Both the position numbers and the translations under genes were made by a program. Shown here one piece after another: positions 20,774 through 30,700 of a stretch of 64,000 nt of DNA. The stretch covers positions 1,485,205 through 1,549,204 of the forward strand of contig CM007319.1 in NCBI GenBank assembly GCA_000333855.2. The letters are read 5' to 3'. How positions within the stretch are numbered: the first letter of the stretch is position 1; each line of letters opens with the position of its first letter. Source of the DNA: Endotrypanum monterogeii. Lineage: Eukaryota; Euglenozoa; Kinetoplastea; Trypanosomatida; Trypanosomatidae. The notes under the pieces were generated by a model. That model searched no databases, was not told where the DNA came from, and saw only the letters and a program-made list of their open reading frames with translations.

Positions 20774-21550
20774 AAGCGTTGATCCCCTAGTGTCTGGGTG
20801 GGGCTGACGTGGTTTCTGCTTCTCATACATATATCTTGTTCTTCGGCTTTTTCATTGTTGATTCCCTTTACTGATTAGAGGCAGGTTCGTGCTGTTCTTC
20901 AACTCCTACAGATCTACAAATCCACGCACACACACACACACACACGAAACACCGCTGAGGGTGTAGGATGCAATGCACTCTGTTGTGGATCCAGGCGGGC
21001 GGGGGCGGTGTGAGAGGCCAGATACCTCTCGGGGGGAGGCTCTCTTCCGTATTCTTTGCTGTATAAAAACGCTTCAAAAGACTGATCGCGATACGCTCTG
21101 GACTCCGAGACGGGGTAGCATCTAGGGTACCTCAAGCCGACAGGTTAACGCTTACGTTCACCAGTACATCCCGAAGGGCGGGGGTGTTTGAGCTGATTCC
21201 ATGCGAATGCCCTTCATACGCTTCTCTAGTTGCTCCTTTGAAATACTAGGTGTGTCGGTGTGGGTGTGGTGGTCGTATGGGCGCAGTTGCAGGGTGTGGT
21301 CACCCCTCGTGTTACATCTTCACACTTTCTACTTCTTTCTTTTTGCGCATTATTCACCTCTTACTTCAACTGTTTGCACTTGATCAATTATGACGCACGA
21401 CATCGTCCTTTCGATCTGAATGCGTGCACGTTTGCCTACGTGCGCCGCACATCCCCTACACACATGCATGCATACGGTGCGATGGTGGTGAGGAAGGAAA
21501 TCATTAACGCACCCAGGAGGGCTTAAGCTGACTTAATACGCACCCGGGTG

Positions 21551-21578
21551 TTTTTTTTCTTTCCTCTTTTCCCCAAAG
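21551..21578 (+). promoter_or_regulatory. Predicted trans-splice acceptor for SF3B5
   Basis: A T/C tract (T8, then CTTTCCTCTTTTCCCC) runs into AAAG at 21575-21578, giving a predicted 5'UTR of about 31 bases before the ATG at 21610. Confidence 0.55.
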
Positions 21579-21609
21579 CGTTGGGCGACATAACTTAGAC
21601 CATTTCGCG

Positions 21610-21864
21610 ATGGGTGATCCATTTGTGCGACCGGGGCTGGAGTATGCGCCCCACGTGGAGCAGGTGCTGCTGAAGCACGAGGGTACCATGAGCTTGGGAA
21701 CATCCAAGGACGACTGGATGCGGTATCAGCACCGCGACACACTTGCCACCATTGCGGTTCACCGTGACCAGCTGGAGTATCTATGCATCGCAGAGAACCT
21801 TCCACCTGCCAAGATGGAGAGGATTTTGCTGGAGCGTATGGTGAACCCAATCGCAAAGCGCTGA
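21610..21864 (+). CDS. SF3B5: Splicing factor 3B subunit 5 (SF3b10)
   Basis: An 84-residue protein, close to the 86 residues of human SF3B5. The core LEYAPHVEQVLLKHEGTMSL then DDWMRYQHRDTLATIAVHRD and LEYLCIAENLPPAKMERILL follows the family pattern (LE..L..KY.GTG.ADT..W.W...QHRD...Y..H...L.YFAIAEN.....R...MEKM). SF3B5 is a small helical subunit of the U2 snRNP SF3b complex that packs against SF3B1 and SF3B3. In trypanosomatids U2 snRNP serves mainly trans-splicing. The family match covers the whole length and the ATG sits directly before it. Confidence 0.93.
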   Translation: MGDPFVRPGLEYAPHVEQVLLKHEGTMSLGTSKDDWMRYQHRDTLATIAVHRDQLEYLCIAENLPPAKMERILLERMVNPIAKR

Positions 21865-22123
21865 CGTCATATCGATCAACGGGACGGTCTTGTTTTGAGG
21901 CTTCAGCGCTGCTTCGTGGCGCCGACAATGTGTGCCCCTCCCCGAGAACTGAATCACCGCTGGCTGGATTTTTTGCGCTGCTCTCCCCGCGAATGACCCA
22001 ACAAGCTGGCAATATGACAGTGGGTGTGAAGTTCAAGCTTGATGGGTTTCTCCAGCTGATTCGATTTTTTAAAATGCTGTCTCGTTCTTCTCTCTTCTTA
22101 TGCATATGCGCATTTTTCCATAA
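21865..22123. other. Short spacer after SF3B5
   Basis: This should contain the SF3B5 3'UTR. A frame over 21783-22136 is open but overlaps the SF3B5 end in another frame and looks like a chance frame. Confidence 0.5.
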
Positions 22124-22618
22124 TCATATTCACTGAGATTCAGACATACACGAGAACCCGACCTATCGCTGCTGCAAGACATCTGCACTGTGGTCCTCCA
22201 GGACAAACAGTGGCCGGCCATCGGACTCGACCACACACTCAGCAAACTCTTCTTCCATAAACCACCTTACCCCATCACACACGTGATACACGAAAGTTCT
22301 GGCACGGACGCGGGTATGCTGAAGAGTGTGGCCTTGGTGCGCCGGGACCGGGAGCCTGGATGAGAAAGCGAACAGCGTGGTTCTCTTGTGCCGGTGACAG
22401 TAGAAGGGAGTTCTTGAATCATTTCGCGTTGGTCAAAGGCAGAGGTCGGACAGCCTCGCGCCGCGGCCACCTTCTCAGAGCCCATAGTATGCTTGGTGTT
22501 CCGTCGCCCTTTCTTAGTCGCCATAGACTCTGCGCTCCACGATAGTGTATGTTCTTTTCTCGACGGGGGTACGGAGGGCTCAGTGGTGTGGCTAGGGCTG
22601 CTGTCGTTGTGTTTCTGA
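22124..22618 (+). pseudogene. Degraded coding relic, serpin C-terminus-like
   Basis: One plus-strand frame stays protein-like across about 495 bases but has no initiating ATG and contains in-frame TGA codons at 22361 and 22415 before the terminal TGA at 22616. Third positions are mostly G/C, like the real genes here and unlike the spacers. The first block reads LSLLQDICTVVLQDKQWPAI then ITHVIHESSGTDAGMLKSVA. This resembles the serpin strand leading into the hinge (H.A.IEV.EEGTEA). The last block contains LVFRRPFLVAI, which fits the serpin signature except that an Asn/Asp/Gln position is Arg. The spacing between the blocks is longer than a normal reactive-centre loop. No upstream serpin body is seen, since SF3B5 ends only 260 bases earlier. 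I infer a decayed C-terminal fragment. The coding-relic call is more secure than the serpin call. Confidence 0.45.
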
Positions 22619-22757
22619 CAAGCGTGCATCCGCGCCGTCTACCCACTCCGATGCGACATGTTGCGCACATACCTGCTTTGGACTTCTCAGCGTGAGTCAC
22701 CTCCGGCTTCAGGAATTCAAACCTAAGAAAAGTGCCTGTGCTCAGCTGGATGAAGAC

Positions 22758-23166
22758 GGTGGTGATGATCCCCACTCGTGGTATCGCGTGGCGGTATTCA
22801 CCCTGCAGGACGGAGCATGCAGCACCTGCTTCCCCGCTATCGCCCACCCCACAGCTGCCGCCCGCGGTGCCAAGCACCCACGACGTTGGGAGGTCCGGTG
22901 TGACTCATGGCCACCAGCGCAGGTAGCCATGCCCCAGATGGACCTGCGTTGGGGCGGCTTGCCACAGTGAACACGCTTGCATCACTCACATGGCGGGCCA
23001 GGTGTCTGAACGGCTTGCGGGCATTGCACATGGGCACTACTGCCTACTGGTGAGATGAGGGTGGTCTGCGCCGCCTGAGGGATGCCCTAGGCGATCACGG
23101 GTGTAGGCGGGTGTGCTTGTGTGGCGACCTGCACGGCGATGACGGGCAGAGGCCGTGCTTCGCTGA
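22758..23166 (+). repeat. Interspersed repeat, copy A
   Basis: About 409 bases nearly identical to copies at 55575-56088 (reversed) and 61765-62299 (same orientation). Against the third copy I find one difference in the central ~390 bases and two near the left end. The block is GC-rich, has no reverse-transcriptase-like frame and lies in a spacer. Size and location fit a Leishmania SIDER-type short degenerate retroposon, but I could not match the SIDER signature from memory. This copy lacks the extension with the CCACA array present in the other two. Confidence 0.85.
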
Positions 23167-23607
23167 TCGACTGGCTGTGTTTTTTTGTTTTTCACCCGAT
23201 TCTCTTGTCCTCCCCCCGCCTCTTGAAGTGCTGCTGCGCGCCTCCGGATGTGATGTGAAAGGGATTTAGGTAAAGTGCCGCATTGAACTGACAAAGTATA
23301 TGAATACATGAGGGGGAAAGATTAAATCTCTCTATATATGAATCCCGATGGTTCTACTGGCTCATAATACTGAGGCAGCTCGCACTGCATGCTGGTAGTG
23401 CGGCGATGTTGCTTCTCTCATAATCATCTCTGAGTCACTTGACTCGTTTGTGTGCCTACCTTCACGCAGCCCCTATTTTCGATACCCTTGTCATCTCTCT
23501 GTTTCCCGGCGTTTCTCCTGGTGATGAGCACACGTACAGGATGTTATACACATAGTGGCAGGTAGTGCTGTGGTCCACAAATCGGTGTATGTGTGCGCGC
23601 GGCTGTC
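23167..23607. other. Spacer between repeat A and the SseB-like gene
   Basis: T-rich runs and ordinary spacer sequence; no gene. A pyrimidine-rich stretch at about 23465-23520 precedes several AGs that could serve as acceptors. Confidence 0.5.
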
Positions 23608-25068
23608 ATGAGATCTGTGGGACGTTGCTGTGGCTGCTGCTTTGCCAGCAACGCGATAACATCAATTTCGAGCCGCACCAGCGCGCCGAGCTGTAGCGGA
23701 ACATGCAGCGTGCCTCTAACACTCCGTCGGCTCCAGACCTATATACCCAACAAAGGATATCGCCAGCAGCCCACTGTTCCAGATCGCATCAAGGATGCGA
23801 TGGCTACTTTTGGAGTTGATGCCCGTAGCGTGAGCGCCGACGAAGACCCTCCATATATTCAAGAGAATCAGCGGCAGCGGATGATGCAAAATGTAATGTC
23901 GAGCTCGCAGAACCTGCGGAGCATGTCCAAAATGGATCGGCTGCGGTTGGCACTTGATCAGGTGCGCAACGAACCTTCCGGCCATGAAAAATGGAACGAG
24001 GTTTATCTTTTTCTGCGCACGACAGAGATGTGTACAGAGGTGGTGGCGAATGCTTCAGATGTTTTTCCCATGGGCAAGAAGCTCTGGATCGAGATGGAGC
24101 TGTGTGAGGAGAAGCGGGTACCTGTTGTGATGGCACTGCCAAACGGGTTGCCGGTGCTTCCGATCTTCACAATGGAGGAGTACATGGATTCGTACTTCTC
24201 GCGGACCGACGTGTACGACTCCTGTTGGTTTCCTGTGCCGCGTGGCGGGACGCAGTGGGAGGAGTTCTGCAAGCTTTCTTTTCCTGTGTGTGTCACCGGC
24301 AACATTCAGCACTTCAGCGCCTTGGCGACGGTAGCTCTCGGTAGCCACCAGCTGGGCATCCTCGTGAATCCGGGCATGCGCTCCAGCAAGTTCATAACGT
24401 ACCCTGAAATGGTGACTTTATCACGGCTGCTGTCTCAGCCGAGTAAACACCGTCGATTGACTCTGACGCATGTGCCCGACACGGGCGGCGGTGGCAGCAG
24501 CACCAGTGACGCCGCTGGAGAAACGGAGCTCTTCGACAAGAGTTTGATGACGACTTTCGATACTACAAAGTTGCCTCTGAAGCGCCTCGAGCCACAGGAC
24601 CTCGCCGCCTGCATGGCGCAGCGGCCAGGGATTCCACCCATCGCTCAGCTCGAGTTGCATTTGTTACTTCACACGTATCCAGAGATCGACTCCATTTACA
24701 TTCGTACTGTTGATCGGCCGCGATGGAGAAGGATGATGGGGGCCTCAGAGAAAATGACTCAAATCGACGTTGTCTGCGCCCCTCAGCGCAAACCGGAAAA
24801 GATTTTCTTTGATCGCTTGCAGCGTTGGAGTTTTATGAAGGAGTTCAACAGCGATGTTCATGTCGAACTAACGACTAAAGTCCCGCTGCAGGAGGAGGGC
24901 TCTACTGGTGCCTTCATGTGCGTCTACTCGAATGAGGTCGACGGCAAGCCGTTACGATCTATGTCCACCTTCAAGGGTCGCACTATGGCTGATCAGCTGG
25001 GTTTTAACGAGCCCATCACAGACGGCCAAGGCAACAAGCCCTACGAGCGCTACGTGAGTTATTTCTGA
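23608..25068 (+). CDS. SseB-like domain protein, probably mitochondrial
   Basis: A 486-residue protein. The N-terminus (MRSVGRCCGCCFASNAITSI and on to LRRLQTYIP) is rich in Arg, Ser and Cys, lacks acidic residues and looks like a mitochondrial presequence. The middle (about 125-260) has the pattern of an SseB N-terminal domain: KLWIEMELCEEKRVPVVMAL, then LPVLPIFTMEEYMDSYF, and ALGSHQLGILVNPGMRSSKF. A later segment (about 350-470: LHLLLHTYPEIDSIYIRTVD onward) could be the SseB C-terminal domain. SseB-type proteins in bacteria act as regulators or chaperones without a known catalytic activity, so no function is claimed. The frame extends to a GTG upstream; the first ATG is chosen. The protein call is firm and the domain call moderate. 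Confidence 0.72.
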   Translation: MRSVGRCCGCCFASNAITSISSRTSAPSCSGTCSVPLTLRRLQTYIPNKGYRQQPTVPDRIKDAMATFGVDARSVSADEDPPYIQENQRQRMMQNVMSSSQNLRSMSKMDRLRLALDQVRNEPSGHEKWNEVYLFLRTTEMCTEVVANASDVFPMGKKLWIEMELCEEKRVPVVMALPNGLPVLPIFTMEEYMDSYFSRTDVYDSCWFPVPRGGTQWEEFCKLSFPVCVTGNIQHFSALATVALGSHQLGILVNPGMRSSKFITYPEMVTLSRLLSQPSKHRRLTLTHVPDTGGGGSSTSDAAGETELFDKSLMTTFDTTKLPLKRLEPQDLAACMAQRPGIPPIAQLELHLLLHTYPEIDSIYIRTVDRPRWRRMMGASEKMTQIDVVCAPQRKPEKIFFDRLQRWSFMKEFNSDVHVELTTKVPLQEEGSTGAFMCVYSNEVDGKPLRSMSTFKGRTMADQLGFNEPITDGQGNKPYERYVSYF

Positions 25069-25194
25069 GAGATGGGCAAACTGGGCGGGACACACAAAAA
25101 AAAACGCGACGAATACCTGCAGAGGACTTGCAGCCGAACAGGGGAAGCCTCGTCATGCTTTCTTCTACGCACAAATTTATATGCATACGTACAT

Positions 25195-25231
<37 letters not shown>

Positions 25232-26011
25232 CACCTACAGATTTCAGTTATTCGCAATAGGCGGGAACGCTACACGTGTGGAGACGAAACATCGGCAATG
25301 GGAGCTGTGTGTGTATGGGGAGGGGGGGGGGAGTACGTCCTTCTTCTTCCTTTGCGGATTTTTTGTGACTGAAAAAGTTTTCACTTCCCCTTCGGTATGA
25401 CGTGACTGCCCTGATTCATAGGACAAAGGCGGGAAAGGGGCATAAAGGCATGCCTTGATGACCCCCCTGAAACTCAACCACATTGTAGCAATGAAACCCC
25501 CCATATATATATATATATATGATGCAGCGTTGTGCCAGTGCCCTTTCTAAGAGGACATGTGCTCGCACGCAGAGACATCAGATGGTGGTGGTTTTATGAA
25601 CACACAGAAGAGTTGTTGGACTCCTCATTTATCGTAAAGTGGTGTTTTTTTTTTATCCATTTCGGTGATCATGATCACTTTTACGAAAGCAAAACATCTG
25701 TGCTGCCAAGCATCTCCAAGATTACCATTTCTCGTTTTTAATGTGGCTGTTTTTTATGAGGTTGCGGTCATAACCACTTCGTGGGTCGCCGTCGAACTAT
25801 CTCACCCTTCTGTGCCCCACACTTATGCCCTCGAAAATAATTAAAAAAAACGTATCAAAATTCCGCCTGCCTTATTGCATTCTTCACATAACAATTTTTT
25901 TTTTCCACGCAGGGCTGTGCCACGCTACCTGAGTTTTTTTTTCCGCCTCTCGAACAATCAAGCAGAAACGGTTCACCATTCTCCCAAGGTCACTCCGCGG
26001 TATATTGGTGG

Positions 26012-26050
<39 letters not shown>

Positions 26051-26098
26051 GTTTTTATTATTTTCTTTTACCTTCCTTTCCTGTGTTTCTCTTTAGTC
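25069..26098. other. Spacer before the HD-domain gene
   Basis: No gene. It carries a (GT)n array at about 25198-25229, a G run near 25322, a short TA run at 25504-25520, T runs, a splice acceptor at 25895-25912 and a (TA)n run at 26019-26045. Confidence 0.6.
25895..25912 (+). promoter_or_regulatory. Predicted trans-splice acceptor for the HDDC2-type gene
   Basis: A T tract followed by CCACGCAG. The predicted 5'UTR is about 186 bases and includes a TA repeat. A second possible AG at 26095-26096 would leave only a two-base leader. Confidence 0.5.
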
Positions 26099-26719
26099 AT
26101 GTCCTTGACGAAAGGATCCAAGGCGGCACAGGATGTGATTAGCTTTCTGCATACAATGGGACGCCTCAAAGAAACGGCTCGGCAAGGGTGGCTGGATACC
26201 GGCATTCCGAGTCCAGAGTCGATCAGTGACCACATGTACCGCATGTCTCTCATGTGCATGATGTGTCCGGACACCTCGCTGAATCGCGACAGAATGATCA
26301 AGATGGCACTCTGTCACGATGTTGCGGAGAGTATTATTGGCGACATTTCCCCCGCCATGAAAATTCCGACAGATGTGAAGAGGCAACGGGAGTTGCAGGC
26401 GATTCGACAGCTGTGCACACTCGTGTCATCTTCGCCTAATACGACTTTCAGCGAGGAGATCGGTGATTTGTTTGGTGAGTACGAGGCACAGGAGACCACG
26501 GAGTCGCATTTTGTGAAGGACATGGACCTTCTGGAGATGGTGGTGCAGGCGCACGGCTACGAGGCCATGCACCCTGGCAAAGACCTGAGCAGCTTCTTCA
26601 GGTCTGGTGCTGGTATCCGCCATCCATGGGCCCGCGCCATCTTCGAAACACTTCTTGACACGCGTCCTTATCTCGCACATGAAAAGGAGAAGCAAGCGGG
26701 GGAGAAATCGTGCGAATAG
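26099..26719 (+). CDS. HD-domain phosphohydrolase, HDDC2/YfbR type (5'-deoxynucleotidase)
   Basis: A 206-residue protein with nearly the same length as human HDDC2. Metal-binding residues of the HD fold are visible: His45 in ESISDHMYRM, His73-Asp74 in LCHDVAESIIGDI with Glu77, and Asp141 in VKDMDLLEM. The SISDHMYRM and HDVAE.IIGDISP wording is typical of this subfamily, which removes 5'-phosphate from (deoxy)nucleoside monophosphates in vitro. It is therefore likely a cytosolic enzyme of nucleotide turnover. No targeting signal is seen. The ATG is the only one before the conserved region. Confidence 0.9.
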   Translation: MSLTKGSKAAQDVISFLHTMGRLKETARQGWLDTGIPSPESISDHMYRMSLMCMMCPDTSLNRDRMIKMALCHDVAESIIGDISPAMKIPTDVKRQRELQAIRQLCTLVSSSPNTTFSEEIGDLFGEYEAQETTESHFVKDMDLLEMVVQAHGYEAMHPGKDLSSFFRSGAGIRHPWARAIFETLLDTRPYLAHEKEKQAGEKSCE

Positions 26720-27714
26720 TGTGTGTGTGTGTGTGCGTATCGTCAAGTGTTTACCCGCCTGGTGACAGGGGAATTACCTTGCGTAGTTTTTTTTTTTCCC
26801 TCTCGTCAGTCGGTGTTACGCCTGTTTGGCTACCTTCTCACACTCTTCTCTCTGCTGCCGAGCGTGAGTTGGTGTATATCGACAGCCGAAGGGCCTGGCT
26901 TACTTAATCCACGAACATGGCTGAACAGAGTATCTGCTTTTGCCCCCCCCACCCCCCCCCCAAAAAAAAAAAGAGGGGGGAGGAGGAGGGGCGGTGCAGA
27001 GGAAGGTACAATTGTTCTTTTCCTGTCGCTGACTTCTTTCCTTCTGTTTTCCTTCTTGATGTCATTGCGCAGGTGCGCAGAGCCTTTCAAATGACGAGGC
27101 CATCTGGAAAAAGAGCGCTGCACACTGCCAGCGCGCGTCGTGTTGTGCCTATGTACCTCTTCGAGGATGGTGATGCAGCTACTTTTTTGCACCTCGCCTG
27201 ATGACTGGTGGCGCGGATGGGGGGTGCAGGGAAGGAGGAGGGAGTGGTGGTGCGGCCGTAGCCCTGTTTCTTTCCGCAATCATGCACCGTGATTCACTTC
27301 TCTGTTTTGCCATCGGCTTGGTTTTCTTGCTGCTCTCTTCTTCTTCAATTTTTTACTCCGTCCTGTCATCGAGTCTGATCGCGATGTGTCTGTGCGCCCG
27401 CGCCTTGCGTTTCGCATTGATCCTTACGTGGTACAGGGCCACTCAATGACCAATAAAGTCTGGGCAAGAGTCGCCAAGTCCTCGCCAACCACGCTCTTGT
27501 GAACATATCGCTCCACACGACCAAAAACGTGTGAAGAGACAAGATTATAAACTTCTTTTATCAAGTAGAGCTCCACCTTGGGGTGCTTGATTATCGACAT
27601 CAGCGCGCTAGCTCTCCTATTCGGTGAAGGAATCGTTGGTGGTGGTCTGTTTGTGTGTGCGTATGTGTGGCGCGCGCGGAGGTGAGGTGAGGGAGGTGGA
27701 CTACGACTTTGAAA
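26720..27714. other. Spacer before the KICS2-like gene
   Basis: No convincing gene. It has a TG run at 26719-26736, T runs, and a C run followed by an A run near 26943-26971. A 36-codon frame at 27091-27201 is too short to support. Pyrimidine tracts at 27310-27365 offer splice acceptors. Confidence 0.55.
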
Positions 27715-30700
27715 ATGGCCAAATACGGTGACCCCGAAGCACATCGGTGCATCCTCCAAGAAATTATTGCTACTTCCTCCACACAGCATCTTATTTCGTA
27801 CCTCAAAGCCGCCGCGATGGGCTCTCAAGGCTCGGACGTCGGGGTGCAGATGCTGCAAGGTTTTCGTGAGAGGACTGGGCCTCCGGACTCACATCTAGAG
27901 GTCATGCTGGCGCTCTTGTCTCTCACAGTGCTAGCATCTAAAGCTGACCCCTACTTTCGTGCCGAGCAGAAGCGTGTGCGAGAGATGCTGAGTCAGAGGC
28001 GGGCGGCCCTCGTGCAGCAGGCAGATTATGTTATGACTCTTCGCGGTGGTGGCGCTGACAATAGTTGCTCGAGTCCGCCGACGTCTGCGGCGGTTCCACA
28101 CTTGACCATGTGCGACTCTGATATCAACACTACCTTGCCGGCTGTCATAAAAAGCACCGCCTTCGCAACAAAGGAAGAGAAGCTGACCCCGGTCCAGCAG
28201 TGGGAGCAGTCGATGGATATTCTCAACTACTGCGAGGCCTACGCGAATTATCTAGGTGGCTTCACTGCGCTGTGGTACGAGCTGTTCGGTCCCAATTACG
28301 ACTACGCTGCAAGCACTGAGGGCTGTCCTGACAACGACAACGACAACGACAACGTCGACGTCGACGTCGACGACGGCGCCGAAGAAGATGGGACTAAGGC
28401 ACAGCCTACCGAAGGCGGTAATAGAGTCTCTTCCTCGTCGCCTCTCTCTTCCCTTTCATCACAAGAGCACTCACCGAAGGAACGCCGAAAGCCGCGGTTT
28501 CGCGAACAATCCTCGCGGTGTCCCCAGGTACCTCCGCACCTGTACGCCGTTCGCTGGGGAGAGATCTTGACCCCGCATCGAAGGGCCTGGTTCCATGGGA
28601 TTCACAACTTGGTGAAGGAGCTACTGGTTCGCATTCTCCATCGCGAGTTGCCGTTGGAGTTGTATGTCCTCTTTATACAGTACGCAAATCTTTCCCTTCG
28701 CATGTACTTGCTAGAGACTCTGGCGAAGGTGTTTGAGTGGACGTCGCACTGCATCGACGTCATTCGTTATGTGCACGTGATGCGGCAGAGCTATAACATT
28801 CAATGCGAGATGTTACAACTGCAGCGCATGTGGTCTTCGTTCGGTTTGTACGATAGCCACTTCTACTCCGACTGTGGTGAGTTCAACAGGATGTATGCCG
28901 AGTTGCAGGGTGCTTTTTCAGATCAGCGGGTGGTGTGGCCGGTCAAGCCTGCCACGGTGCCGCCCACAGCGACTTCACTGACTGGTTATGGGACCCCCGA
29001 GACAGTCCCCAAAGCTAGGCACCCTCAGCAGAACCCTAGTGGTACCAGTAGTACCACTGCCGTTCTTCCTCCTCACATGCCTCCCAGCGCCGCTGTATCA
29101 GCGACAACGCAATCCACCTCCTCTACAGCTGGTGTCGGCGAAAGAGTGTGTCGTATCTTTCCAGTTTGTGACGCTGCAGGGAACATTTCTTCTGACGCTC
29201 CCGACGCTGGCCATTCAACTGCGTCGAGGACTCCTGAGGACGAGGCACTCTCTTCCGCGAGTGAATATGGGGAGGTGACCCACATGCCTGGCTCTACGAA
29301 GCATGCCGTGTACCTTCCACTTTTTTACACCTGCTGCTGCTTCACATGGATCCTCCAGCGCACATTTTGGAGCATGTATGGACGATGCGCACTCCTCTTC
29401 GAAAGCTGTCTCGGAATCGAGGCTGTGTCACAGGTGTCATCTGTCGATTGCTCTGGTGGGGTCGATAAAGGCGATGCGCCAGTGCTCTTCACGACCACGC
29501 AGCCAAACACGTGGCGTCGTGCCGGCTCCGTCAGTAGTGGCAGTAACGCAAATTCGATGGCGGCGACCACTTTTCCGATGGGACGCACAGATGGCGGGGC
29601 GGCAGCGAGGGTTAACGCTGTGTCCTCGTCGATTAGTGTAACCACGACCCAAAACAACCTTACCACCCGCAGACACGCGTTGGAGGCACATGGACGAGCT
29701 CGCGATGACGACCGCGACATCAAGTCAAAGGCTGAGGCCCTTGCGAGCATGGGCCGACCGCCACATGCACCGCGTGGATATTTTCATTCAACTCCGCTGT
29801 CTCAGCACTATCCAGAGTACATGGTAGAGACGGCAAATACGCCTGTGCCCGCAGGCGTGGCGATGAACGGCGTAGAAGCCGAGGCGATGGGAGCCCACGT
29901 GACACCGGTGGCCCCAACGCCCGAGTCGAAGGATGAGGGAAGGGCAGGCGAGGGCACCGCATTTTCATGGGGATCAGTGCTCGGTCGACTTGTTCAACGC
30001 GGACAGAGCCGTCAGGATCGTCTTGTGGAGACCGCCAAACGTAACCGCAATGCAGGACATGTGGCGCGCAGTAGTCAAGACGCCCATCTCGCTCTCTCTC
30101 TTTTATCCGCCACTCTTTCCGGATGTTTGATAGCAGATTCTGCTGCGGGTGCTGGCGTTCTGGAGGGGCACACCGGTATTCTTTCCCTCAGAAGCTCGGG
30201 AGTTCCTTTTCACCTCCAGTATACCCACCGGGAGCATGAGGCCCGGATGTACGACGATCCCTCCCACACTTGCATGAAAGACGGTGTCGACAGCCAAGGG
30301 GGCAACACCGTCTTCTTTGAAGAGTTTTATTTTCTGCAGAAGACTGGATGCTATGTGCTTTCGCATGCCCTGCGAAGTCTCACATGCTACCCCCGGTACC
30401 CAGCCACACTGCTTGTGCTGACTGACAACACAACTCGGCCAGGGCGGGTCTCGTGGTTTGACCACAAGCTCTCCATACTTTCTTCGTCGACAGATGACGG
30501 GCAGGTGCGGCAGGGCATGACACCGTGGGTGCTTAATGCGGTCATTCCTCACACACGTCTCTCTTCTAACCCCAGTCTGCGGGCGAATCAAGAAAAGGCG
30601 CTGCTGAAGCACGTCGTATTCCAAGTCGCCGGCACCACGCGCCCTCGCATGCATTTTTGCACTCCGAACTCCATTTTTTTCATCTTAAACAGCGGCCGTG

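Larger units (their letters stand above)
20378..21609. other. Spacer before SF3B5
   Basis: No gene is recognised. It holds a (CA)n array at 20737-20769 and a shorter one at 20931-20946. The segment 20960-21130 has mixed composition that I cannot assign. The SF3B5 splice acceptor lies at the end. Confidence 0.6.

Noticed and set aside
22758..23037. Open frames inside the interspersed repeat copies
   Set aside because: Frames recur in all three copies only because the DNA is the same; none resembles reverse transcriptase or any protein I know.
27091..27201. 36-codon frame with ATG upstream of the KICS2-like gene
   Set aside because: Too short to support as a gene; it could be an upstream ORF but nothing shows it.
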